Translations under genes and position numbers: made by a program | In this document: in pieces, positions 6,960 through 12,214 of the stretch | How the letters are laid out: each line of letters opens with the position of its first letter | How positions within the stretch are numbered: the stretch's first letter is position 1 | Notes under the pieces: generated by a model | What the model was told of the DNA's origin: nothing | Seen by the model: only the letters and a program-made list of their open reading frames with translations | Database searches by the model: none | Source of the DNA: a virus | DNA length: 26,173 bases | IMG/VR virus record: IMGVR_UViG_3300049893_001531 | Location: 1 to 26,173 of that record | Reading direction: 5' to 3' (one strand)

Positions 6960-7164
6960 AAAGGCTCCTTACGGTTTGAGCGAGTTTGTCGTAGTCAGTG
7001 GCATCGCATATGTCATGCGAGTATGTGTCATCTAGCAGGGCGGCTAGGTCGTAGTCGCCTAAGAGTTTGCATTTTCTCTCCCAATAGTCAAAGAGAGTTT
7101 GATCGCAATTGATACGGAACAAGATATCTTCTGTTTTGTCGTTTTGTTTCATGTGTATCACCAT
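6952..7164 (-). CDS. Small acidic hypothetical protein
   Basis: About 66-70 residues. The ATG at 7164 overlaps the upstream stop (ATGGTGA). An alternative ATG at 7152 has GGTGA 5 nt upstream and may be the true start. The protein is acidic with clustered Asp/Tyr (DDTYSHDICDATDYDKL) and has no recognised domain. Size and charge are compatible with a small inhibitor or anti-restriction-type protein, but that is only a class resemblance. It is part of the overlapping leftward operon. Confidence 0.55.
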   Translation of the reverse strand: MVIHMKQNDKTEDILFRINCDQTLFDYWERKCKLLGDYDLAALLDDTYSHDICDATDYDKLAQTVRSLYD

Positions 7165-7646
7165 ATTTTGTCAATCTCGTGAACTATGGTCCGTTGAAGT
7201 GCGCCCATTTTGTCCTTGTCGTGCATAACTTCGCCATGCAGAGCCACTATCCACAGTCTAGAGCCGCCCCATTTCCATGGACAAAGTGAAGCATGCAATG
7301 CATGTGCAGAGCAAAGCAGTAGTGGTCCTTTCACTATTTCCATGGCTCCGATTTGACGGGGTGCGCCACTATTACATCCTGGCGACAGATCATTTTTGGA
7401 CTTCCAGAACGCCAGTGTAGCACCGGCTGCTTGCAGCTTAAGCGCTTCCGGGCTGGCATATGCTTGTAGGTAGGCAATGGCTATATCAGCTGTTTTTTGA
7501 TCGCCATAGCCATCGCCATAGCTATAGCCAGAGCCATAGCCAAAACCAGAGCCAAAACCAGAGCCATAGCTATAGCTATAGCCATCGCCATAGCCATCGC
7601 CATAGCTATAGCCAGAGCCATAGCCATAGCTATAGCCTATCCCCAT
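7158..7646 (-). CDS. Gly-Tyr repeat protein with C-terminal phage domain
   Basis: A 162-residue protein. The ATG at 7646 is chosen because GGAGAAG lies 5 nt upstream; frames from 7685 or 7661 lack this. Residues 4-49 are pure low complexity: alternating G/S/D with Y or F (GYSYGYGSGYSYGDGYGDGY). The rest (50-162) is an ordinary globular sequence with C112-SAHALHASL (112-121), a Trp-rich loop, LWIVALHGEV (131-140) and a helical end, similar to a small domain I recall from phage accessory genes (DUF7666-like, unverified). The start overlaps the upstream stop by 10 nt. The repeat may drive phase separation or simply link an extended tail; this is unknown. Confidence 0.7.
   Translation of the reverse strand: MGIGYSYGYGSGYSYGDGYGDGYSYSYGSGFGSGFGYGSGYSYGDGYGDQKTADIAIAYLQAYASPEALKLQAAGATLAFWKSKNDLSPGCNSGAPRQIGAMEIVKGPLLLCSAHALHASLCPWKWGGSRLWIVALHGEVMHDKDKMGALQRTIVHEIDKIW
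7496..7646. repeat. Hexanucleotide low-complexity repeat (Gly-Tyr coding)
   Basis: About 150 bp of degenerate 6-bp units, GGCTAT, GGCTCT, GGCGAT or GGTTTT on the minus strand, encoding G-Y/S/D/F pairs. All units stay in frame. The tract is prone to slippage, so length may vary between related phages. It also creates false open frames on the plus strand. Confidence 0.85.
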
Positions 7647-7930
7647 GGTTGCTTCTCCCATGCGGCGGTAGCTTCCGGCGTGCAAGTCATGATACTTGTC
7701 ACGTCAGTTAAAATCAGATCTGGGGCTGCTTTAGTGATTTTACAGGCAGAGTCAGGACCGGTCACAGAGAGTCCAACAACTCCTTGAACATTAACAGACC
7801 AGTAGACGCACATGCGCGCCTGAGTTAAGGTTACTATTTTATTGTCAGGGATATTAGCTGAGCCGTACCCGAAGAAAACCCCTTTGTGAGCAGTCGTAAC
7901 TACAAGCCCTATTTTTTTTTGTTTTGTCAT
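7637..7930 (-). CDS. Conserved phage hypothetical protein (DUF6948-like)
   Basis: A 97-residue protein. The ATG at 7930 sits in TAATG with the previous stop, and AAGGAA lies 6 nt upstream; a longer frame from 7963 is not supported. The N-terminus, KIGLVVTTAHKGVFFGYG, and the following strand/loop pattern (DNKIVTLTQARMCVYWS) match a small beta-rich family I recall from phage early regions, often beside Gly-Tyr-rich proteins. The family name is from memory and was not searched. Function unknown. It is encoded in tight overlap between an HTH-like gene and the Gly-Tyr protein. Confidence 0.65.
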   Translation of the reverse strand: MTKQKKIGLVVTTAHKGVFFGYGSANIPDNKIVTLTQARMCVYWSVNVQGVVGLSVTGPDSACKITKAAPDLILTDVTSIMTCTPEATAAWEKQPWG

Positions 7931-8394
7931 TATTTTTCCTTTGTTTGTGGGACTTTCCAGCAATAGACTGTCCCGTTATTGCTAACCGAATATTCCACGA
8001 TTAATTTATTATCGCGGAAAGCTTGCAGTTTACTACCAGGCTTGAGAGCCTTGGCAAGCTTATGCAAGTTTACAAGTGAGTTACAGCGTCCTTGCTCATG
8101 GGTGCCGTCAAGATACGTTGTAATGGTGGCGTATCTGTCAGTGTGTTCAGTAGCACGGACGCGGGTGTATTTAGTGATCTTTCGACCACTGCCAATCTTA
8201 GGCTGGAAGAACAGCTTAGGATCAAGGGTTACGGGCACACAGATGCGTCCGTAGAAGTGTTTATAGTCGCTAAAGCGGCAAGACAGACGAGCCGCCGCGA
8301 CACGATAGCGAATCATGTGTAGGCGGCAATAGTCTGCCAATGTAATCCACCCTTCAGGGAGTGGAGGGCTAGGTGAAGGGGAGCGACTAGTCAT
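7930..8394 (-). CDS. Probable winged-helix DNA-binding protein
   Basis: A 154-residue protein. The ATG at 8394 has AGAGGGG 5 nt upstream and overlaps the previous stop (ATATGA); the longer frame from 8505 has no ribosome site. Residues about 12-50 (EGWITLADYCRLHMIRYRVA, then FYGRICVPV) resemble excisionase/MerR-like short helix-turn-helix domains: a helix, a recognition helix, then a wing strand. The same N-terminal pattern (EGYIPLSRWCEQH) occurs in the gene at 11541-11239. The C-terminal half is basic with predicted beta strands. A regulator of early genes is plausible but unproven. Confidence 0.6.
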   Translation of the reverse strand: MTSRSPSPSPPLPEGWITLADYCRLHMIRYRVAAARLSCRFSDYKHFYGRICVPVTLDPKLFFQPKIGSGRKITKYTRVRATEHTDRYATITTYLDGTHEQGRCNSLVNLHKLAKALKPGSKLQAFRDNKLIVEYSVSNNGTVYCWKVPQTKEK

Positions 8395-8648
8395 ATGATC
8401 CCCTCTCTGAAAGCCCAATGCCATAGACGCATATCTGTGGCGTCTATACAAGCCTCTCGGGAGCTTTCCCCGAGAATCTGTACGAGACTCTCTGTGAGCC
8501 ACCATCTGCCGTCATCGGTTAGACGGAGGAAGTTGTCAATACACCCCGCAGGGGTTTCCTGCAAGGAACACTTTGATTCCTCCGAGATACACTCGGAGGA
8601 ATACTGATTGTGCGTGGTGCACCACGCGTCAAAAAATAAGATGTTCAC
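8391..8648 (-). CDS. First gene of leftward operon, hypothetical
   Basis: An 85-residue protein starting with GTG at 8648. AGAGG lies 6 nt upstream and the gene sits about 50 nt behind a strong leftward promoter, so the non-ATG start is well supported. It contains six Cys (C10, C20, C27, C36, C67 among them) and two Trp-rich patches (DDGRWWLTESLV, RLWHWAF), giving a compact, possibly metal-binding protein. No family is recognised. As the promoter-proximal gene of an early-type operon it is a candidate host-takeover factor, by position only. Confidence 0.6.
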   Translation of the reverse strand: MNILFFDAWCTTHNQYSSECISEESKCSLQETPAGCIDNFLRLTDDGRWWLTESLVQILGESSREACIDATDMRLWHWAFREGII

Positions 8649-8695
8649 GTTTTACCTCTTTGCCCCATGCGGGGCGATGTGTGTTTTCTAAATTC

Positions 8696-8724
8696 ATGAT
8701 ATCACTTATCTAAGCTCGTGTCAA
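8696..8724 (-). promoter_or_regulatory. Strong leftward sigma70 promoter
   Basis: On the minus strand: a perfect TTGACA (8724-8719), a 17-bp spacer, then TATCAT (8701-8696) with TGn at 8704-8702. The -10 region contains GTGATATCAT (8705-8696), identical to the core of the divergent promoter palindrome at 134-143. It drives the operon 8648-6176. It is the best promoter match in the window. Confidence 0.75.
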
Positions 8725-8962
8725 ATGCCTTGTGTTTTCAAGCTTTTCTGGACTTTTCAGAGTTTCAAGGATATGTGTGCATAGTACTAGACACGGAATT
8801 GGAGCTAGCATGCACTTTTATTAACCATTGAGTTACATGCAAGCTGCCGCTTGTACTTTGGTTTAATGAAGGGAATCTTGAGCGCTGCGCTAGGCGAGTC
8901 TGCCATCTAGAGGGGGTTAAAAAAACCTCTATGCTCCGCTTAGGACCAAGCTACAGGGACAA
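8725..8962. other. Intergenic stretch with T7 tract and short palindromes
   Basis: No credible gene. Read leftward, a run of seven T (8925-8919) lies about 40 nt after the stop of the 8963-9265 gene and is flanked by TAGAGG (8908-8913) and CCTCTA (8926-8931). It may act as a weak terminator, though the stem before the T run (GCTT/AAGC) is short. AGCGC-T-GCGCT at 8881-8891 is a small palindrome. Nothing else stands out. Confidence 0.4.
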
Positions 8963-9265
8963 TTAAGAGAAGTTTTTCAAGCTCTGGATTAAAGTGTTAT
9001 CTGAAGCAGAGTTATGTTGTTTCTTGTACCAATAACCTTGAGTTTTATTCCACCAATATCTATGACTTTTAAGCAGAGCAATAATATCTGTACCAGGGTA
9101 GTCACTAAAGATGAATCTATTAGGGTAGACAGTGACTTGAACACCGTTAGGTAGTAAGGCATCTAGGAGAGGGTCTGAGGGATAGGAGACAGTGACTTCC
9201 CCGCCGGCAGCTATACCGTTAACCCCTGTACCCAAGTCTACGATACTAGTCCTGAGCATACGCAT
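8963..9265 (-). CDS. Isolated leftward hypothetical protein
   Basis: A 100-residue protein with AAGGGGA about 8 nt before the ATG at 9265; an ATG two codons later is an alternative. The sequence shows a beta-rich centre (GGEVTVSYPSD, GVQVTVYPNRFIFSDY) and an aromatic C-terminal part (YWWNKTQGYWYKK), suggestive of a small globular protein. No family is recognised. It lies between a long non-coding region and the promoter of the next leftward operon. No convincing promoter was found upstream, so it may be transcribed through the non-coding region. Confidence 0.6.
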   Translation of the reverse strand: MRMLRTSIVDLGTGVNGIAAGGEVTVSYPSDPLLDALLPNGVQVTVYPNRFIFSDYPGTDIIALLKSHRYWWNKTQGYWYKKQHNSASDNTLIQSLKNFS

Positions 9266-9480
9266 AGGTACACTTCCCCTTAATCTCCATACAAGTATAT
9301 TTTAGCTACAGAATGTACGTACTACACTCGGCTTGGAGCCTCGTTTCGTACGAATTAGTTAATGTATCGGTATGTTCATGATATTAACAACACTTGCCTT
9401 GAGGGAGCGAAGCGTTCGCTATATGCAGCTGATTAAACGAGCGAAGATGTTAAGCTGAAGCAGGAAGCGCGCGATACTCA

Positions 9481-9528
9481 GTCTCAGTTACTTGCCTCTC
9501 GGTCGTTCGCGCTTCGCGAAGCTGAGAC
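9481..9528. repeat. Nested hairpin, outer 7 bp and inner 6 bp
   Basis: GTCTCAG (9481-9487) pairs with CTGAGAC (9522-9528). Inside, TTCGCG (9506-9511) pairs with CGCGAA (9515-9520) across a 3-nt loop. The perfect nesting suggests a stem-loop arm of an RNA or a protein-binding cruciform. Confidence 0.7.
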
Positions 9529-9778
9529 AACATCAAGCGAGCTACCTTGTTGTTTTGTTACACTCTAGCGAGTGTTCTAATATGTCAGAACAGTCTCTCA
9601 TTGTCTAGGCTCTGTGTCTTATCTTGTAGCTTAGTTATTTAATCTATTGGCTAGGTAAGTGTGTCTATCGTTTTATTTGACGGTTATTTGATTGCATTGA
9701 TTGGTTAAGCGTTATCTCTTTACATCCTCCTGCCTCTCTCTGCTTGTTCGAGGCTCTAGAGTATCGGTGTGAATAATT

Positions 9779-10027
9779 GAGCCGAGGTAAATTGGGGTCG
9801 GTACCATAAAGGATTGTGTGAGCAACAAACCAATCCATTTACGCCACAGAAACTGTGCGAGGTTCTGACATAAGAACAGACCGAAGGTCTGAAGGCTTCT
9901 AGTGAATAAGTCACCAGACTTAATTCACATTAGAGGGAATTGAGAAAACTAGAAGGATTGAGGCGCGAATAGGAGAGTTAAGGACATTAGCGACAGGCGC
10001 TCCATTCTCGCGCCGAAGGCCTTCTAG
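9779..10027 (+). ncRNA. Core of a candidate ornate structured RNA
   Basis: A chain of adjacent stems covers most bases: GTAAAT/ATTTAC (9787-9792/9837-9842) stacked on GGATTG/CAATCC (9811-9816/9831-9836); CACAG-AAA-CTGTG (9845-9857); GTTCT/AGAAC (9862-9877); CAGACC-GAA-GGTCTG (9877-9891); an 11-bp stem with one bulge (9902-9928); and a long arm CTAGAAGG/CCTTCTAG (9949-9956/10020-10027) enclosing GGCGCGA/TCGCGCC (9962-9968/10008-10014) and GGAG/CTCC. Loops and linkers are purine-rich on the plus strand, which favours plus-strand RNA. The strand is an inference. No known RNA class could be assigned by eye; size and phage context recall GOLLD/ROOL-type RNAs. Confidence 0.45.
9891..10027 (+). repeat. 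Repeated GAAGGC(C)TTCTAG, alternative pairing partners
   Basis: GAAGGCTTCTAG (9891-9902) and GAAGGCCTTCTAG (10015-10027) are near-identical. Either can pair with CTAGAAGG at 9949-9956, so two mutually exclusive helices are possible, as in RNA switches. Confidence 0.6.
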
Positions 10028-10078
10028 AAAATAAACGTATTCGCACGTTGATTCCATGATTAAAGGGGTAGGTTTTTT

Positions 10079-10151
10079 AACATATTGTTACTAAAATTAT
10101 TTCACTAGCTAATTCTACTACGTTTCGGGGAGTTTATTATCACAATATGTT
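10079..10151. repeat. 10-bp perfect inverted repeat with 53-nt loop
   Basis: AACATATTGT (10079-10088) and ACAATATGTT (10142-10151) are exact reverse complements. They could close an RNA domain or form a paired operator. The T6 tract at 10073-10078 directly precedes the left arm. Confidence 0.7.
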
Positions 10152-10164
10152 ACGATTCGTGTTT

Positions 10165-10231
10165 AGGGGTTTATTTCTCTAGTGATTGTGCTCTACCCCT
10201 CTGTTATTAGGTTTAAGGGGATTTTACCCCT
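10165..10231. repeat. Two tandem similar hairpins with AGGGG/CCCCT stems
   Basis: AGGGGT/ACCCCT (10165-10170/10195-10200) and AGGGG/CCCCT (10216-10220/10227-10231) are preceded by GTTTA and followed by CTCT or TCTT, so the unit appears duplicated. The second hairpin starts 1 nt past the stop of the leftward gene at 10233 and may be a weak leftward terminator, but its following T tract is poor (TTAAACC). Confidence 0.55.
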
Positions 10232-10232
10232 C

Positions 10233-10460
10233 TTATTCATATCCTTGCCACCTGTACACACCACTCCCGAGAAGGAAGATATGCTTACCTTCTTTCTTAT
10301 CAAAATAGTTGTCTAATACTAAAAGCTCTGGCGGACACTTACACAATCGTTCCTTTAGCCTCCCCTGTACCATTGTTGAAATACCTATGCCCCTTGGCTT
10401 CATCTCTGGTAGGGTTATGAGCTTGTTGCATTTACCGCATCTCAAGAGCTTAGTCGCCAC
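10233..10460 (-). CDS. Small zinc-ribbon-like protein
   Basis: A 75-residue protein starting with GTG at 10460; AGAGG lies 3 nt upstream and the start overlaps the previous gene by 19 nt. C8-x2-C11 at the N-terminus and C40-K-C42 later form a likely zinc-binding four-Cys set, followed by a basic and aromatic C-terminus (KHIFLLGSGVYRWQGYE). It resembles treble-clef or zinc-ribbon accessory proteins of phages, perhaps nucleic-acid binding. It is the last gene of the leftward operon that starts at 11930. Confidence 0.6.
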   Translation of the reverse strand: MATKLLRCGKCNKLITLPEMKPRGIGISTMVQGRLKERLCKCPPELLVLDNYFDKKEGKHIFLLGSGVYRWQGYE

Positions 10461-10645
10461 CCGCCTCTTAGTCTCTCTATTGAGTCATTTATAGCCTCAA
10501 CTATTTGCTCATCCGTATAGCCTCTATAGAGAGGATTCTTGCTGTGATTTTTACCGTCCGGGGAATCATGAGAATAACAACCACAATCCCAAGGATCATC
10601 CCCGGGAATAATACATTCGTCTTTGTCGCAGCAATCATTACTCAT
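10442..10645 (-). CDS. Small acidic Cys-rich protein
   Basis: A 67-residue protein with a very strong ribosome site (AAGGAGGGG just before the ATG). The N-terminal 30 residues are acidic and contain C5, C6, C11, C21 and C23 with two His nearby, a possible metal site. The C-terminal part (DEQIVEAINDSIERL) is a predicted helix. No family is recognised. Its start overlaps the stop of a 33-residue gene (ATGA). Confidence 0.6.
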   Translation of the reverse strand: MSNDCCDKDECIIPGDDPWDCGCYSHDSPDGKNHSKNPLYRGYTDEQIVEAINDSIERLRGGWRLSS

Positions 10646-10743
10646 TTCCCCTCCTTCGCTTTACGCCATTCTTCAAGTGCTCTACCGTCTACAATATATT
10701 CACGACCTTTATCTTTTTCATTAACTTCTCCTTGTTTGTTCAT
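10642..10743 (-). CDS. 33-residue gene between overlapping neighbours
   Basis: The frame reads MNKQGEVNEKDKGREYIVDG and ends ALEEWRKAKEGK. Its ATG overlaps the upstream TGA (ATGA, 10743-10740) and its TGA overlaps the next ATG (10645-10642). The double ATGA junction fills the only gap in the operon and argues strongly that it is translated by coupling. It is very short, charged and probably helical. The function is unknown. Confidence 0.55.
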   Translation of the reverse strand: MNKQGEVNEKDKGREYIVDGRALEEWRKAKEGK

Positions 10744-10901
10744 GCTATTCCACTTACCACCGGTGCATTAGCTAATAGTTCTAGTAGTTTCTTCGCCAGA
10801 CTTGAGGCTTCCTTGTGTGCATCTTCGTATGTTTCATACTCCATGACTGGGATCCTGCCTTGTCCGTGGTTTTCGCGAATAATTATGTAATGTGCTTTCA
10901 T
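10740..10901 (-). CDS. Small hypothetical protein, 53 residues
   Basis: The ATG at 10901 overlaps the stop of the RusA-like gene (ATGA) and AGAGGT lies about 10 nt upstream; the longer frame from 10922 is not needed. The pattern MKAHYIIIRENHGQGRIPVM followed by EYETYEDAHKEASSLAKKL is a strand-then-helix arrangement typical of small phage proteins with an edge strand and an amphipathic helix. The gene at 11930-11538 has a similar style (KQAHLEAEKYAKNNPG). Function unknown. Confidence 0.6.
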   Translation of the reverse strand: MKAHYIIIRENHGQGRIPVMEYETYEDAHKEASSLAKKLLELLANAPVVSGIA

Positions 10902-11359
10902 TTTGTTCTTACCTCTATCCAAACACCCTCTAACTCTTTACCTTCACACCACTCTTTGCTTAATTGCACAGATGCAATCTGACAATCATCCACCCAAACA
11001 ATATCGCTTAATGCATCTTCGGTGCCCCGCCACAGCTTCGTTAGGTCTGGCTTATACGTATGGTCCATTGGCACTGATGGCTTTAGTTCATGCGAGTTTT
11101 TCCCTGTTCGATAATGAGACTTCGGACGAGCTAAGTAAAACTCTGCAATTACTTCTAGAACTCCTGAAACGGGATGCCCCTTCGATATCTTCTGATATTG
11201 CTCTCTAGCAGTCTTAGCTACTAATTCCTTCCACCCTTTTACTTTGTTGCTGGCTTCCACCAAAACAACCCGTTTGGAATTTCTGATGGGGAGCATTTTT
11301 TTGCTTCCCCCTGGCGCTGGTTCACCAAAGACTCGAATCGCTGTAACAAGTCTGGACAT
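10898..11359 (-). CDS. rusA: RusA-family Holliday junction resolvase
   Basis: A 153-residue protein, close to the usual length of RusA enzymes, which dimerise and cut Holliday junctions during phage recombination and genome maturation. The ATG at 11359 has AAGGAAG 7 nt upstream. The family signature is clear: HTYKPDLTKL (100-109), TEDAL (113-117) and IVWVDDCQI (120-128). Acidic residues D105, E114/D115 and D124/D125 are candidates for the metal site. The second Asp of the usual PDxDN motif is replaced by Thr107, with Glu114 as a possible substitute. The gene start overlaps the upstream HTH gene by 121 nt, an unusually long overlap. Confidence 0.85.
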   Translation of the reverse strand: MSRLVTAIRVFGEPAPGGSKKMLPIRNSKRVVLVEASNKVKGWKELVAKTAREQYQKISKGHPVSGVLEVIAEFYLARPKSHYRTGKNSHELKPSVPMDHTYKPDLTKLWRGTEDALSDIVWVDDCQIASVQLSKEWCEGKELEGVWIEVRTK

Positions 11360-11541
11360 GAATAATCTTCCTTTATAAATAGGTGCGTACCTATGCGAAT
11401 ACACGGCAATATCATCCGCTGGACTTGAGCGCCACAATATGCTCTAAATCTCTTGTTGGTCCCTGTCGGAGCATGCTGCTCACACCACCGAGATAGTGGT
11501 ATGTATCCTTCTGGCGCTTTAATCCTGTCTGCGTGGCTCAT
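11239..11541 (-). CDS. Small HTH/excisionase-like protein
   Basis: A 100-residue protein. The ATG overlaps the upstream stop (ATATGA) and AAAGG lies about 9 nt upstream. Residues 10-55 (EGYIPLSRWCEQHAP, then YCGAQVQRM, LPCIRIGTHLFIKED) match the layout of short MerR/excisionase-like domains: helix, recognition helix, wing. Its N-terminal pattern parallels the gene at 8394-7930. The last 40 residues (about 60-100), Lys/Glu/Ser-rich, overlap the RusA-like gene in another frame and may be a disordered tail. Likely a DNA-binding accessory or regulator. Confidence 0.6.
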   Translation of the reverse strand: MSHADRIKAPEGYIPLSRWCEQHAPTGTNKRFRAYCGAQVQRMILPCIRIGTHLFIKEDYSCPDLLQRFESLVNQRQGEAKKCSPSEIPNGLFWWKPATK

Positions 11542-11930
11542 ATAGCAGCCTTTGTATATAATGGCACGCCTAGTACTGCCGTAGTTTCGGGCGGAGATAC
11601 GGCAGATTCAGAAACGGCAACAGCCTCTAAGATAAAAAACTTGGTCCCAGGATTGTTTTTTGCGTATTTTTCAGCTTCTAGATGAGCTTGCTTAGGTTCA
11701 TGGATTACAGGGAACTCGCTTCTCTCATCATAAATAACCCAAAACTTTTCTTTTGATGGCATTGCAACGGGCGGATCTGTATCATTCGTCTCGATAGGAT
11801 AAACCCCAAAATTATCATTTGGTAGTATCTCCCGCAATTCGGCAAGGGCTTCTCTGACTTCTTCTATAGAACTATACTCTCCTACTAGAATGTTCTCTTG
11901 CGGGGCCTTGTGGTGTATCACCTTGTACAT
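11538..11930 (-). CDS. First gene of second leftward operon, hypothetical
   Basis: A 130-residue protein. The ATG at 11930 is preferred because GGGAG lies about 9 nt upstream; the longer frame from 11960 would extend over the promoter. It has two similar halves of strand-helix type: an N-terminal part (YKVIHHKAPQENILVGEYSS then EEVREALAELREI) and a central part (KFWVIYDE then KQAHLEAEKYAKNNPGTKF) followed by FILEAVAVSE. The second half matches a pattern frequent in small phage early proteins. The function is unknown. It starts about 30 nt from a leftward extended -10 box. Confidence 0.65.
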   Translation of the reverse strand: MYKVIHHKAPQENILVGEYSSIEEVREALAELREILPNDNFGVYPIETNDTDPPVAMPSKEKFWVIYDERSEFPVIHEPKQAHLEAEKYAKNNPGTKFFILEAVAVSESAVSPPETTAVLGVPLYTKAAI

Positions 11931-11952
11931 TCTAATCACTCCCTCATAAAAG

Positions 11953-11981
11953 TTAAACAAAAGTATAACATTTGGTATAAT
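11953..11981 (+). promoter_or_regulatory. Rightward promoter of the regulatory/late block
   Basis: TATAAT (11976-11981) with the TGn extension at 11973-11975 is a perfect extended -10. The -35 (TTAAAC, 11953-11958, 17-bp spacer) is poor, as is usual for extended -10 promoters or ones needing an activator. It drives the AbrB-like gene at 12008. Confidence 0.65.
11962..11967 (-). promoter_or_regulatory. Leftward extended -10 box
   Basis: On the minus strand TATACT (11967-11962) preceded by TGT (11970-11968) forms an extended -10 facing the one at 11976-11981, only 8 bp apart. No good -35 was seen. GTATAA occurs twice (11963-11968 and 11975-11980), a possible repeated operator half-site covering both boxes. 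Confidence 0.5.
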
Positions 11982-12007
11982 TGCATCGTGAGACAGAGAG
12001 GAATTTT

Positions 12008-12214
12008 ATGTTGATTCGGAAACTTTTTAGAATCGGCGGGAGTGTCGCTATACTCGTCCCTAAGGCGCTCATGGAATTTGTCGGGCTGGCCCCTGGTGAT
12101 AAGGTGCAGGTAATATTTCAGGATGGCGGCCTTTTCTTTAAGAAAGCGCATGACGAAAAAACACTATTACCACATGATAAAAAACGCGGTGGAGATGTTA
12201 AAACTAGACCGTGA
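12008..12214 (+). CDS. AbrB/SpoVT-type (MazE-like) regulator
   Basis: A 68-residue protein with GAGGAA 5-6 nt before the ATG at 12008. Residues 2-45 (LIRKLFRIGGSVAILVPKAL, then LAPGDKVQVIFQDGGLFFKK) are a textbook swapped-hairpin AbrB domain: strand, GGS turn, PKAL helix, LxxGDxV strand. Such proteins dimerise and bind A+T-rich promoter DNA as transition-state regulators or antitoxins. It lies directly behind face-to-face promoters, so autoregulation and control of the leftward operon are plausible. No toxin partner is visible. The next gene starts inside its last 65 nt. Confidence 0.75.
   Translation: MLIRKLFRIGGSVAILVPKALMEFVGLAPGDKVQVIFQDGGLFFKKAHDEKTLLPHDKKRGGDVKTRP

Larger units (their letters stand above)
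9266..10232. other. 967-nt region without genes, rich in inverted repeats
   Basis: No frame with a ribosome site is visible on either strand. Instead it contains many perfect inverted repeats: 9406-9420, 9481-9528 with an inner hairpin 9506-9520, 9560-9575, 9811-9836, 9845-9857, 9862-9877, 9877-9891, 9902-9928, 9962-10014, 10034-10049, 10079-10151 and 10165-10200. AGCGA recurs four times (9406, 9440, 9536, 9567). I read it as a large structured RNA, or less likely a replication origin. No clear promoter was found on either strand. Confidence 0.6.

Noticed and set aside
7460-7787. Plus-strand frames with runs of Ala-Ile or Ser-His
   Set aside because: They are the reverse reading of the hexamer repeat that encodes the Gly-Tyr segment. 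The minus-strand gene has a ribosome site and operon context; these do not.
9721-9783. Possible tRNA around TTGTTCGAGGC
   Set aside because: The T-loop-like string is not enclosed by a proper T stem, and no acceptor, D or anticodon arms could be built.
10073-10078. TTTTTT tract as a rho-independent terminator for the candidate RNA
   Set aside because: No stable GC-rich stem directly precedes it; the nearest hairpin is 5 bp and more than 20 nt upstream.
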